A stretch of DNA of 56,641 nucleotides from Dolichospermum sp. UHCC 0259 (GTDB lineage: Bacteria > Cyanobacteriota > Cyanobacteriia > Cyanobacteriales > Nostocaceae). A program made the position numbers and the translations under genes. Under the pieces are notes generated by a model. It searched no databases. It was given only the letters and a program-made list of their open reading frames with translations, and was not told the DNA's origin. Below, one piece after another: positions 1 to 8,191 of this stretch; position 1 is the first letter of the stretch, and the number at the start of each line of letters is the position of its first letter. Location: contig NZ_VIKX01000007.1 in NCBI RefSeq assembly GCF_009711935.1, positions 8,220 through 64,860 on the forward strand. The letters run 5' to 3'.

Positions 1-43
1 AAGTGGGGGAAGTGGGGGAAGTTGGGGAAGTTGGGGGAGAAAG
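1..43. repeat. short tandem repeat, G-rich
   Basis: About four imperfect copies of a 10-base unit of the form AAGTKGGGGG run in the same direction. They are followed by TGACAACTGACCACTAACAAC-like heptamers at about 55-76, next to the 3' end of the HATPase gene. This is the style of short tandem repeat typical of heterocystous cyanobacteria; it has no coding role that I can see. Confidence 0.7.
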
Positions 44-75
44 AATTTTCCTAATGACAACTGACCACTAACAAC

Positions 76-501
76 CTACGGAAATAGTTCTGGGAGAGTT
101 GTTTCTAGTTTCAGACAATTAGCGCCATTCACCTGTAATTGATACTCTACCTTATCCATTAGCCGATTCATAATTAACCAACCATAACCACCTTCTTGCT
201 TTTCTGTAGGGTTGGGAGGAAAGTAAGTAGATAAATCAAAACCTTCACCATAATCCCAAATCTCGATAGATAAATCTCGGTCTTTCAGTTCTAACCGCAG
301 TAAAATTGTCAAGCCAGGTTTGTTTTTATGGGCATGACGCACAGCATTAGAATATGCTTCCACTAAAACCAAGCGTAAGCGACTTGATTGTTTTGTCCAA
401 TCAACAGATTCCCCTAATTGTAATTGTAAGCATCCGAATAACCATTGTTCTACAATGTTGATAAAACCTAGATCGCTGGGAACATGAAGTTCACTTTTCA
501 T
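76..501 (-). CDS. anti-sigma regulatory factor-like HATPase (RsbW/SpoIIAB type)
   Basis: This 141-aa protein is a stand-alone GHKL ATP-binding domain of the serine-kinase/anti-sigma class. The N box is visible at E48-N52 (VEAYSNAVRHA), the G1 box at D83-G87 (DYGEG), and a G2-like box at G104-W108 (GGYGW). There is no sensor or receiver domain. It lies 3 bp downstream of a REC-GAF-PP2C phosphatase on the same strand, so the two genes are almost certainly co-transcribed and form a partner-switching pair. In such modules the HATPase phosphorylates a STAS antagonist and the PP2C reverses it; no STAS gene is visible in this window. The family assignment is firm. The actual partner (sigma factor or other target) is unknown. 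Confidence 0.85.
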   Translation of the reverse strand: MKSELHVPSDLGFINIVEQWLFGCLQLQLGESVDWTKQSSRLRLVLVEAYSNAVRHAHKNKPGLTILLRLELKDRDLSIEIWDYGEGFDLSTYFPPNPTEKQEGGYGWLIMNRLMDKVEYQLQVNGANCLKLETTLPELFP

Positions 502-504
502 AAC

Positions 505-2157
505 CTATAGAACCTCTAAAGACAGTATAGTTTGATCATCTTCTTGAACATCGTTATTGGTTTGAATAAAAGCTAATAGATTATCAAGATTCAGAGGTTG
601 AGATTGTTTTTTTATAAGTTGCCATAGACCCTCTTGGTTGAGCATAGAACGATGATTTGTTCTCGAACTATCTAAGGTTTCCCAGACAGTTGCTTCTGTA
701 ATGCCATCACTAGCTAGGAGTAATGTGTCTCCAGAAGAAAGCATCAAATGTCCAGATTCAGCCTGCCATTTAGATATTATTCCCAAAGGAATACTGCGAA
801 TTTTCAGATAGTGAGGAGAATCATTCAAAGTCAATTGTTTTGACCAGACAAAAGGATAAATATGTCCAGCATTAGCATAGACAAGTTCTCTGGTGCTTGG
901 GTGATAACAGGCTAAAACCATTGTGATAAAATAATTGCTGCTCATTAAGTCGTCTCTCAGGGCAGAATTTAGATTCTGCATGATGATATTTGGCTCTACT
1001 GGTACTTCTTGACAGAGTTCCCGCCGCAGCAAAGAAATCGTACTAGCCATAAATAAAGCCGCCGGTACTCCTTTACCAGAAACATCACCAACTGCTAACC
1101 ACAAATCACCATTAGGATGAACAAACACTTCAAAAAAATCACCTCCTACCTCTCGTGCTGGATAGCAACAAGCTTGGACTTTTACACCTGCCATTTCTGG
1201 TAAAGTTTGCCGCAATAAATTATGTTGAATTTGGCGGGCTACTTCCAACTCTAGGTGAATTTGTCGTTGTTTTTCTTGCAAACTCTGATAGAGTTTGGCT
1301 TGAGAAAGGGCTAAGGCTGCTTGTTCTGCTACACCTGTAATCAGTTGAATATCTTCTTGCTGCCAAATGTGATCACTTCCTAATTTACAAATAGCAATAA
1401 TAGCTAGTAAATGTTGTTGATAAATGAGGGGAACTACTAGATTTTGACAAGGGATATTTTCGTAGATATCGTCTTTTATTTGATAATGGTGAGTTTGAAA
1501 AACTTCGCTGATTAAATCACTAAGATCCGGAATTAAATCGCAGATTTCAGATTGAGAACTTTGATAGCAAAATTGCTTTTCGGTTAGTAAATTATCTTCA
1601 ATTGGTTTGAGTAAACAATAATGAGCCGCAAATGTTTCTCCAATTGTGGTAACAATTTTTTGCAGCATATTGTCATAGTCTAAGGATTCTCTAATTGCTG
1701 TTGTTACGGCATTAAATAAAGATTCCCTTCGCAAAGCACGAGATAATTCTGCTACTCGTTTTTTAACTAAGCGATAGGTATCACTAGCTTGATTAACTAA
1801 TGTTTGGAGTTGGTTGGGATTCCAAGGTTTTGTAATGTATTTAAATACTCGACCTGAGTTAATTGCATCTACTAAATCTTCTACATCAGTAAAACCTGTG
1901 AGCAAAATCCGAATTGTATCAGGAAACCGCTCCACTGTCAGACTTAATAGTTCACTCCCGTTCATTTCGGGCATTCTTTGGTCGGAGATAATTACAGCCA
2001 TTTCACCTTCTTTTTCTAAGATAGCTAAGGCTTCAGTGGCATTATTAGCTTTATAAACTTTAAAATCTTTCCAAAATGTGCGATAGAGTAAATCTAAGTT
2101 ATCTAGTTCGTCATCTACGACCATGAGCTTGAGCTTATCTAACTTTTTTCCAGCCAT
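505..2157 (-). CDS. response regulator with GAF and PP2C-type (SpoIIE/RsbU) phosphatase
   Basis: The 550-aa protein has three parts. A receiver domain (residues about 8-125) carries the acidic patch DD near 15-16 and phospho-acceptor D59 in ISDQRMPEMNG. A helical linker and GAF-like domain follow (about 145-290). A C-terminal SpoIIE-type serine phosphatase (about 310-550) has the metal-binding signatures GGDFFEVF, VGDVSGKGVPAAL and SDGITEA. The inferred role is a phosphorelay-controlled Ser/Thr phosphatase that sets the phosphorylation of an anti-sigma antagonist. Its downstream neighbour, 3 bp away, is the matching HATPase kinase. The REC output is therefore likely enzymatic rather than DNA binding. 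The domain calls rest on visible motifs; the pathway is inferred from the Rsb paradigm. Confidence 0.9.
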   Translation of the reverse strand: MAGKKLDKLKLMVVDDELDNLDLLYRTFWKDFKVYKANNATEALAILEKEGEMAVIISDQRMPEMNGSELLSLTVERFPDTIRILLTGFTDVEDLVDAINSGRVFKYITKPWNPNQLQTLVNQASDTYRLVKKRVAELSRALRRESLFNAVTTAIRESLDYDNMLQKIVTTIGETFAAHYCLLKPIEDNLLTEKQFCYQSSQSEICDLIPDLSDLISEVFQTHHYQIKDDIYENIPCQNLVVPLIYQQHLLAIIAICKLGSDHIWQQEDIQLITGVAEQAALALSQAKLYQSLQEKQRQIHLELEVARQIQHNLLRQTLPEMAGVKVQACCYPAREVGGDFFEVFVHPNGDLWLAVGDVSGKGVPAALFMASTISLLRRELCQEVPVEPNIIMQNLNSALRDDLMSSNYFITMVLACYHPSTRELVYANAGHIYPFVWSKQLTLNDSPHYLKIRSIPLGIISKWQAESGHLMLSSGDTLLLASDGITEATVWETLDSSRTNHRSMLNQEGLWQLIKKQSQPLNLDNLLAFIQTNNDVQEDDQTILSLEVL

Positions 2158-2344
2158 AAGGTGTCCTTAATTTAATAACTATCAGATATAGTGATCAGAT
2201 TTGATTTATGAATTTTTCGTAGAGGCAGGGAACAGGAAAGAAGGGTTTCAGTATGTACTGCGTTTTGTTCAATCATCAAATAGGACTCCTATAGGATACG
2301 GAATTGTAAATAAGAGAAAGTTTGAAAGGTATCACAATTAATTT

Positions 2345-2456
2345 AGATCCCCCCAACCCCCCTTAAAAAGGGGGGCTAAATTCCTCAAAGTCCCCTTAGA
2401 AAGGGTGGGCTAAACTCCTCAAAGTCCCCCTTAAAAAGGGGGATTTAGAGGGATCT
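2345..2456. repeat. triplicated CCCCCTTAAAAAGGGGG hairpin repeat
   Basis: The 423-base gap at 2158-2580 holds no credible gene. Inside it are three consecutive imperfect units, each a hairpin of the form CCCCCTTAAAAAGGGGG separated by GCTAAATTCCTCAAAGT. The block is flanked by GGATC-type ends (AGATCCCCCC on the left, GGGATCT on the right), which suggests one inverted-repeat element with internal duplication. The remainder of the gap is AT-rich, with AGGCAGGGAACAGG-type and CTGACTGCTGACT-type short repeats. The 5' region of the receiver-PP2C gene (stop side of nothing, start at 2157) therefore abuts repeat DNA. Confidence 0.75.
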
Positions 2457-2580
2457 ACAAGTGTTAGATCACACGAGAAAAAGTTTTCAAACAACCTCTA
2501 GGAGAAAGTTTTAATTTTTTGGATTTCCTTTTCTTTTTCCCCGATTCCTGACTGCTGACTAAAACCTATTTAAATAGAAT

Positions 2581-3261
2581 TTATGTAACCAAGCCAGAAC
2601 GCATAGCAATTATTGCTGCTTGGGTACGGTCATTAGCACCTAGTTTGTTCATAATATTGGCAACGTGAGTTTTTACAGTTCCACTTGCAATATAAAGTTT
2701 CTTGGCGATATCATTATTACTAAAACCTTTGGTAATCAATTCTATCACTTCTAATTCTCTATCTGAGAGAATACCAACTTTAACAGGTTGTTTTTGATCA
2801 TGGGATTTAAGAGAATTTGGTTTCTGATTGGCCTTTTCTACAATAATCCTGGCAATCATTGGATCAATCCAAGGTTTTCCCTCAGCAGTTACCCGGATAG
2901 CATTCAGTAAGTTATCAAACTGGATATCTTTCATACAGTAAGAGTCTGCACCGGCGCTAAAGGCTGAGAGTACGGATTCTTCATGATCAGACAATGTTAA
3001 AATTAATACTTTTGTATTTAATAACTGTTGATGATTCGCTTTAATTTTCCTGGTTAATTCAATTCCATCTTGATCTGGTAAACCTATATCCACAATCGCC
3101 ACATTTGGCTGGAGCTTTTTTAACATTATTAACCCATGACGGGCATTGTTAGTTTGTCCAACTACTTCAATTTCGTCTTTTCGTTGTAATGCTGTGCAAA
3201 TATAGAATCGAGTCAGTTCATCGTCTTCAATGATGACAGTGCGGATTTTACTCATATACAA
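2581..3261 (-). CDS. NarL/FixJ-family response regulator
   Basis: The 226-aa protein has an N-terminal receiver domain. Acidic residues lie at about 12-14 (EDDE) and the phospho-acceptor is D58 in VAIVDIGLPDQDG. A LuxR-type helix-turn-helix occupies about residues 163-223 (LSDRELEVIELITKGFSN, then GTVKTHVANIMNKL). It is predicted to be a DNA-binding transcription regulator activated by phosphorylation. No histidine kinase is adjacent, so the cognate kinase is unlinked. Translation could begin at the first Met or at Met3 (MSKIRTV), which fits receiver domains better. It stands alone, between repeat DNA and the lpt genes. Confidence 0.92.
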   Translation of the reverse strand: MYMSKIRTVIIEDDELTRFYICTALQRKDEIEVVGQTNNARHGLIMLKKLQPNVAIVDIGLPDQDGIELTRKIKANHQQLLNTKVLILTLSDHEESVLSAFSAGADSYCMKDIQFDNLLNAIRVTAEGKPWIDPMIARIIVEKANQKPNSLKSHDQKQPVKVGILSDRELEVIELITKGFSNNDIAKKLYIASGTVKTHVANIMNKLGANDRTQAAIIAMRSGLVT

Positions 3262-3353
3262 ATGCTGCTAGATACTAAATAATATAACTTTTTGTTGACT
3301 AAATTATTACTCCTACCTCCTTCTTTTTTCTTCCTCCTGACTCCTGCTGTATA

Positions 3354-4529
3354 TTAACGCCGAGCTACTCGCAATAATAAAAATAAACCTGTAGCTAATC
3401 CAAATAAATTGGGCAACCAAGCACCAATTAAGGGTGAAAGGATACCAGCTTGTGCTAATGCTCCAGAGACGGATAGGAGCAAATAGTAACTGAAAATTAC
3501 AATTACGCTAATACCAAAACTTGTCCCCCGTCCAGTGCGTTGAGGGATGCTACCCATAACTGAACCAACTAAGCCAAAAATAACGCAAATAAAGGGAAAG
3601 GCGATTTTTTGTTGGATTCGTACTTGGAGTTTACGAATTTTTTGATCGTTCCCACCTAAACGTTCTATTTCTAATTGTTCTAAGGCTTGGGAGATATTCA
3701 TTTCGCCGTAGTCTCGGCTATTTTCGGCTAAGGTTAAAGGTGTGCGAGGAAGTTGTACTTGCTGATGTTCAAATCGTAAAATATTCCGATATGAGCGATC
3801 TGTTGCTACTAAATAGATAGTGCCATTGTAAAAATCCCAAACTTGTTTTTGAGTGTTCCATTTAGCTGATTCGGAAACAACAATTTGATCAACTCCACCT
3901 CGGGAACGATCTATAATTGTTAAACCGTTCATTTGCTTACCATCAAATTGGTCAGCATAAAATAAGCGAGAAAGGATCTTTTTTTGAGTACCATCTGCTT
4001 CTTTAAATTCTCGATATTCAGGATAGTAAATATTTTGTTGTTTAAAGGAAGGTTGGTCGGATTTGAGTGCTTGTTCTAGGGTGATGGTGGCTTTGTAATT
4101 GGCAGCGGGGGCAATTTGCTCATTAAATAAATAAGTGATGAGAGTGACTCCAAAACTTAACACGACAGCCGTTAAAACCATGCGATAAACACTAACACCA
4201 CACCCACGTAAAGCAATTAATTCACTTTCGCTAGAAAGGCGACTATAGGTCATTAAAGTAGCTAACAAGGTGGACATGGGGAAGGAGTACACCATGACAT
4301 AAGGTAGCTTTAAGAGAAAAATTTCTAGGGCGATATTGAGAGGTAGACCTGATTCTACGACCTTGCGGAGTAATTCAAATAAACTATCAATTGCTAAAAC
4401 TACAGAAGTAAATGCACCAACACCAAATAAAAATGGGGAAATTAATTGCATCGCTAAATAGCGATCCATGATGGAAAATGAAAATATGGAAATTAAATTA
4501 GAGAAGGGGTTAATTTGTTTAGATATCAT
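3354..4529 (-). CDS. LptF/LptG-family permease (YjgP/YjgQ)
   Basis: This is an integral membrane protein of the LPS transport permease family. An N-terminal transmembrane block (starting MDRYLAMQLISPFLFGVGAF) is followed by a soluble periplasmic domain (about residues 150-280). C-terminal helices end in LFLLLRVARR. It should pair with the LptB ATPase encoded just upstream (4574-5302) and the LptA-like periplasmic protein at 5313-5807, moving lipopolysaccharide from the inner membrane. Cyanobacteria commonly have one such permease gene rather than the F/G pair. The frame is open upstream to 4562, but those codons fall in an invading repeat (4537-4572). I therefore place the start at ATG 4529; ATG 4469 (MDRYLAMQL) is also possible. 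Confidence 0.88.
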   Translation of the reverse strand: MISKQINPFSNLISIFSFSIMDRYLAMQLISPFLFGVGAFTSVVLAIDSLFELLRKVVESGLPLNIALEIFLLKLPYVMVYSFPMSTLLATLMTYSRLSSESELIALRGCGVSVYRMVLTAVVLSFGVTLITYLFNEQIAPAANYKATITLEQALKSDQPSFKQQNIYYPEYREFKEADGTQKKILSRLFYADQFDGKQMNGLTIIDRSRGGVDQIVVSESAKWNTQKQVWDFYNGTIYLVATDRSYRNILRFEHQQVQLPRTPLTLAENSRDYGEMNISQALEQLEIERLGGNDQKIRKLQVRIQQKIAFPFICVIFGLVGSVMGSIPQRTGRGTSFGISVIVIFSYYLLLSVSGALAQAGILSPLIGAWLPNLFGLATGLFLLLRVARR

Positions 4530-4536
4530 GATTATG

Positions 4537-4572
4537 TTTCGCGCAGAGACGCGAAGGAGCAAAGGCGCAAAG
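4537..4572. repeat. dispersed repeat between lptB and lptF genes
   Basis: The sequence TTTCGCGCAGAGACGCGAAG followed by GAGCAAAGGCGCAAAG fills the short gap between the two genes. It belongs to the same GCGCCTCTGCG-type family seen inverted at 24955-24992, 29269-29293 and 53110-53153. It creates an artificial upstream extension of the permease frame. Confidence 0.65.
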
Positions 4573-4573
4573 T

Positions 4574-5302
4574 TTAAACTGCGAAATTATCACCTAAATA
4601 ATATTGTCGCACCAAGGGGTTGTTATAAAGTTCGTCGGAGTTGCCAAAAGCCAGAATTTGTCCTTCTCGCATGATATAACCACGATCTGTTATGGCTAGG
4701 GTTTCGCGGACATTATGATCGGTGATTAAAATGCCCATACCGCGATCGCGCAATTGACTGACAATCTCCTGAATTTCCGATACAGCAATGGGATCAACTC
4801 CCGCAAAAGGTTCATCTAAAAACAGGAATTTGGGGCCTTCTTTACCTGCTGCTAAAGCTCTCGCTAATTCTGTGCGTCGTCGTTCACCACCAGAAAGTTG
4901 AATCCCTTTACTCTCAGCTACCTTTTCTAAGCGAAATTCTTGTAATAAGGTATGTAGTCTGTGTCTCCATTCTCGCCTGGGAACTTGAGTTTGTTCAAAT
5001 ACTAGAAGAATATTTTCTCGCACTGACAACTGACGAAATACACTTGCTTCCTGAGCTAAATAGCCAATACCTAATCTAGCCCTTTTGTGCATGGGAAAAT
5101 TAGTAATATCTAAATTATCTAACCACACTTTGCCATGATTCGGTTTTTCTAAACCTGTGGCAATATAAAATGTTGTGGTTTTCCCCGCACCATTAGGACC
5201 AAGTAAACCGACAACTTCCCCCTGGCTAACGGAAAGGCTAACACGATTCACAATTAATCGTTTACCGTAGGATTTGTGAATATTCTCTAAAACTATTTTC
5301 AC
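4574..5302 (-). CDS. lptB: LPS export ABC transporter ATP-binding protein
   Basis: A complete 242-aa ABC ATPase. The Walker A motif is GPNGAGKTT (about 35-43), the signature is LSGGERRRTELARAL (about 139-153), the Walker B is FLFLDEPFAGVDP, and the H-loop is ITDH. The FAGVDPIAV segment and the length (about 240 aa) are characteristic of LptB rather than other ABC ATPases. It is encoded 10 bp downstream of the LptA-like gene and upstream of the permease on the same strand, forming an LPS-transport operon lptA-lptB-lptF. It acts at the cytoplasmic face of the inner membrane. LptC and the outer membrane parts LptD/E are not in the window. Confidence 0.95.
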   Translation of the reverse strand: MKIVLENIHKSYGKRLIVNRVSLSVSQGEVVGLLGPNGAGKTTTFYIATGLEKPNHGKVWLDNLDITNFPMHKRARLGIGYLAQEASVFRQLSVRENILLVFEQTQVPRREWRHRLHTLLQEFRLEKVAESKGIQLSGGERRRTELARALAAGKEGPKFLFLDEPFAGVDPIAVSEIQEIVSQLRDRGMGILITDHNVRETLAITDRGYIMREGQILAFGNSDELYNNPLVRQYYLGDNFAV

Positions 5303-5312
5303 TATTGAGATG

Positions 5313-5807
5313 CTAATTAGAACGTTTTAGGGCTGGAGTTTTTGGGGCTGGTTTGGTAGTTTGTCTACTAGGATTAGAATCTTCTATCATATATATAGAT
5401 TCTACCTGACGATTAGATTGGGGTAAGGCGATGAATTTGCCTTCGTCAATTAAATAGGTGACTTTTTCGGCACGAATACTATTACTACCCTGTTGTAAAA
5501 TGTAAACATTACCACTGAAATCAATCCGTTTTTCTTTGCTAAAGTATTGAGCCTGAGCAGATGTAGCTTGAATTTGGCGAGCCGGGTAGACCATTTGCAC
5601 ATTACCACGAGCCGTAATTACTTGAGTTTTCGCGTCATATTCTTGGGTATCAGAGCGAATAGTCAGGGGACGATTTCCCCCAGATTGGGCTGTGGCGGGT
5701 TGCAATTGGGTGGACAATACTCCCACACCTACAAGGGAAATTGGCAGTGCTAAGGCTAATCCTAAGCGGCGTATCTGTGATTTTAGTAATTGATAACGAG
5801 GTATCAT
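5313..5807 (-). CDS. LptA/OstA-like periplasmic LPS transport protein
   Basis: The predicted protein has an N-terminal signal segment (LRRLGLALALPISLVGV-like, ending near ATA-QS). It is followed by an OstA/LptA beta-jellyroll region (about residues 45-140) with the typical pattern RSDTQEYDAKTQVITARGNV and FSGNVYILQQGSNSIRAEKV. The C-terminus is Pro/Lys-rich. The role would be bridging LPS across the periplasm. The gene sits 10 bp upstream of lptB. The frame stays open to 5849, but the extra residues (PYSLFPVPYSL) are encoded by GGGAATAGGGAAC short tandem repeats, so ATG 5807 (MIPRYQLL) is the likely start. Family assignment is good; the name LptA rather than another OstA-fold protein is inferred from context. 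Confidence 0.85.
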   Translation of the reverse strand: MIPRYQLLKSQIRRLGLALALPISLVGVGVLSTQLQPATAQSGGNRPLTIRSDTQEYDAKTQVITARGNVQMVYPARQIQATSAQAQYFSKEKRIDFSGNVYILQQGSNSIRAEKVTYLIDEGKFIALPQSNRQVESIYMIEDSNPSRQTTKPAPKTPALKRSN

Positions 5808-6013
5808 AGAAGTTAGGGAATAGGGAACGGGGAACAGGGAATAGGGCAATAAAATATCAGTCCTATAGCAAAAACGGACGATTTTTTTTTACTTTAGTTT
5901 CGCGTTGAAAATCTTTGATCAAAACTGGCAAAAATTTGTTAATTGTTACCGAATCTGACACATCTACAAAAGATTCATAAAATCCATCAGAAAAATCATC
6001 CAAATCTCATAAA

Positions 6014-6406
6014 TCATAGTTTAGACAGGGAAATTATAGGTAAAAGCCTAACTTGATTGTGAGCTAATTCGCTATCGGCAATTTTTTCTAGGCTTTCCTG
6101 TTGTAATGTTGTTAACAAATCCACACTTTGAGTGAGTAATTCTTCCACATTAATACCGCCGTAGGTAGGTAGATAACGCCGAAGACGATTACTACCTTCG
6201 CCTAAAAGAATCATTGCGCCTCGTTGGTTATGATTACCCAGATGATACAGTCCTACAGCAATTTGAAGAATACCTTGATAAAAAGTTTTATCTGGTTCGA
6301 TACTATCGATCCAGAGTGCTTCAAGGATGTCATGACAAGCATAGAACTGTCCAGCATTGAACTGTTCTACACCTTGCCAAAACTCTTCCGGCATGATTTC
6401 GTTCAT
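6014..6406 (-). CDS. DUF309 domain-containing protein
   Basis: This 130-aa all-helical protein carries the DUF309 signature: FNAGQFYACHDILEALW (about residues 15-31), then FYQGILQIAVGLYHL (about 42-56) and the NQRGAMILLGEGSNRL segment. The biochemical function of DUF309 is not established; the conserved His/Glu (HDILEALW) resembles a buried metal or ligand site, which is inference. Its start codon overlaps the ftrC stop (ATGA arrangement, 4-bp overlap), so the two are translationally coupled on one minus-strand transcript. Confidence 0.9.
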   Translation of the reverse strand: MNEIMPEEFWQGVEQFNAGQFYACHDILEALWIDSIEPDKTFYQGILQIAVGLYHLGNHNQRGAMILLGEGSNRLRRYLPTYGGINVEELLTQSVDLLTTLQQESLEKIADSELAHNQVRLLPIISLSKL

Positions 6407-6768
6407 CCCATACTATCCCGAACTTCTTTAATAGTATCAAGAGAAATTTCTTGTTTGTCACCGGAAAATTCATTATCAGGTGTGAGGAATAGCATACAGT
6501 GACATTCTTTGCGTTCGCGCATGGGTACGCAGGGGCAATTCCAAAAAGCGGCGTTAACTTCGGCTTCTTTATCTTCGTAGTGACGACAAGGACATAAGGG
6601 CGCACCGAGATCGTCTTTATGCTTGGCTAGTCCTTCAATGACGACTGCGGTAACGGAAGGTTCAGAACAGAAGTATGTTCCCGTCCGTTTGGCGTATTGT
6701 TCGGAAAAATGCCGCATTGCTTCTAGGCTTTTATCACTGGATTTTGAATTCACTTCTGATGTGATCAT
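6403..6768 (-). CDS. ftrC: ferredoxin-thioredoxin reductase, catalytic subunit
   Basis: The 121-aa protein is the catalytic (beta) chain of the photosynthetic ferredoxin:thioredoxin reductase, which passes electrons from ferredoxin to thioredoxin through a [4Fe-4S]-disulfide site. The diagnostic cysteines are all present: YFCSEPSV, APLCPCRHYEDKE, NCPCVPMRE and ECHCMLFL. Length matches cyanobacterial FtrC (about 115-120 aa). It is the first gene of a two-gene unit with DUF309. The variable subunit gene ftrV is not in this window. The presence of this enzyme independently supports an oxygenic phototroph. Confidence 0.96.
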   Translation of the reverse strand: MITSEVNSKSSDKSLEAMRHFSEQYAKRTGTYFCSEPSVTAVVIEGLAKHKDDLGAPLCPCRHYEDKEAEVNAAFWNCPCVPMRERKECHCMLFLTPDNEFSGDKQEISLDTIKEVRDSMG

Positions 6769-6836
6769 TGGTTCTGCTGTTTATAAATTTCTATGTTTCT
6801 TTGCATTGTACATCAGGCTCAGTGTGAGAAATCGCT

Positions 6837-7994
6837 TCAAAATAAACTGAGGGCTTTTTGGAGTTGGGGTTGGAGTTCTTGTTCGTTTTGGACGATGATG
6901 CCGGGATATTCCCGATTAATGACGATTTCTGTGGCTGATTCTGGATTTTGCCAAAGTAGCCAACGACTACCCGCAGGTAAGGAAGATGTGGTGTAAGAGT
7001 TTTGGGTTAGCCAAATGAGGGGGCAATGATCTGGTGGTAGGCTGTTTTTTTCGATGGGGTTGGTGGCTGCTAGGGTTTCCAGAACGGAGATATTACCTGT
7101 TGTTAAACCTGTGCCTGATGTCCATAGTTGCACTTGCAGTTTTTGTTTTTGGGCATAAAAATACAGGGAAGCGGCGGCAATGACGGCTTGTTCAAATAAT
7201 TCTTGTTGCCATTGGAAGGAACTATCTATGGCGATAATAATTTCTTGTCCGCCGGTGATTACTTCTAATTCTCTGACTCGTAATTCGCCATAGCGAGCGC
7301 TCGTCCGCCAATGAATTAACCGGGTAGGATCACCGATGCGATATGGACGCAGCGATCGCACTAATCCCGTTGTTGCCATCTGTAAGGGTTTACCACGCGG
7401 ATCTCCTCTTTGGCTATCATCTTGTCCAATTTCATCAATTAAGGGGCAGGTAGTCAGGGGTAAAACGGTGGGATAAACAATTGCCCTAGCTTCACACTGA
7501 CGAGGACGACGACAGGAAAATAAACCCCAGGGCGCACCTGTGACTAATTCTACTGTGTGCCAGCGGTAAACCCCTCGTTGTTGGGTAGGGTGATAATAGG
7601 TCCAGTGAAAAGTCTCTTGTGGTGCAAGTGCTTCAATATTTTGCTGGACTGGTTGACCCAGAATAAATGGGAGAATGTCTCTAATTTGTAATAAACTGCC
7701 AGATTGCTTTTTCTGATTTTGAATTTCTATGGCAATTTTCAGTTCATCACCGGCGGTTACTGGTGCAATAGGACGACGTTTGACAATTATACCTGTGAGC
7801 GATCGCGGCGCAACAAAAGCTGACACCCCCAAAAGAGCAAAACTGACTCCACTAATCACATACAGCCAGCCAGCCATTGTATTAATCCCTGCACCCAAGT
7901 AACATAGAGCGATTCCCGCCAACACCCAACCGCCATAAACAGGTGCAGCAGCGTGGGTTTCTAGCCAATTGTTGATTTTTTTGGTAATTTTCAT
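6837..7994 (-). CDS. DUF58 domain-containing membrane protein
   Basis: The 385-aa protein has two N-terminal transmembrane segments (about residues 18-62, GGWVLAGIALCYLGAGIN then VISGVSFALLGVSAFV). The DUF58 core around 215-245 has LRPYRIGDPTRLIHWRTSAR and the following RELEV. DUF58 proteins resemble VWA-type scaffolds and are often encoded beside MoxR AAA ATPases; no MoxR gene is adjacent here. It probably acts at the cytoplasmic membrane; its biochemical role is unknown. The gene is complete and solitary between ftrC and a block of short tandem repeats. Confidence 0.88.
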   Translation of the reverse strand: MKITKKINNWLETHAAAPVYGGWVLAGIALCYLGAGINTMAGWLYVISGVSFALLGVSAFVAPRSLTGIIVKRRPIAPVTAGDELKIAIEIQNQKKQSGSLLQIRDILPFILGQPVQQNIEALAPQETFHWTYYHPTQQRGVYRWHTVELVTGAPWGLFSCRRPRQCEARAIVYPTVLPLTTCPLIDEIGQDDSQRGDPRGKPLQMATTGLVRSLRPYRIGDPTRLIHWRTSARYGELRVRELEVITGGQEIIIAIDSSFQWQQELFEQAVIAAASLYFYAQKQKLQVQLWTSGTGLTTGNISVLETLAATNPIEKNSLPPDHCPLIWLTQNSYTTSSLPAGSRWLLWQNPESATEIVINREYPGIIVQNEQELQPQLQKALSLF

Positions 7995-8010
7995 CTTTCT
8001 TTTTTAACTT

Positions 8011-8063
8011 AATGGGGAATAGGGAATAGGCAAGAGGGAATAGGCAAGAGGGAATAGGGAATA
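8011..8063. repeat. GGGAATAGGCAAGA short tandem repeats
   Basis: Repeated GGGAATAGG and GCAAGAGGGAATAG units form an imperfect tandem array upstream of the DUF58 start. The same GGGAATAGGGAACAGG family also lies at 5815-5850 at the lptA 5' end. It is typical cyanobacterial short tandemly repeated DNA. Confidence 0.8.
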
Positions 8064-8123
8064 AATTTGTTTAATAATGATTGAGAATTACATCTAAAAA
8101 GCCCTTGTCATTAATTGCCACGG

Positions 8124-8179
8124 ACAACTGACCACTGACCACTGACCACTGACCACTGACCACTGACAACTAACCACTA
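8124..8179. repeat. CTGACCA heptamer array (STRR type)
   Basis: About six head-to-tail copies of the heptamer CTGACCA/ACTGACC sit immediately before the mtnA start codon, ending with variant CTGACAACTAACCAC units. There are no spacers, so it is not a CRISPR array. Such heptanucleotide arrays (STRR) are a hallmark of heterocystous cyanobacterial genomes. Its position within 15 bp of the mtnA start means the 5' leader of that mRNA may contain the repeats. Confidence 0.9.
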
Positions 8180-8191
8180 ATAATCAACAAT

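Noticed and set aside
5807-5849. N-terminal extension MPYSLFPVPYSL of the LptA-like protein
   Set aside because: It is encoded by a GGGAATAGGGAAC repeat and not conserved; the signal peptide begins at 5807.
8124-8179. Direct repeats that could be taken for a CRISPR array
   Set aside because: The repeat unit is a 7-mer with no unique spacers and no cas genes; it is an STRR. The same holds for 27002-27046 and 41861-42023.
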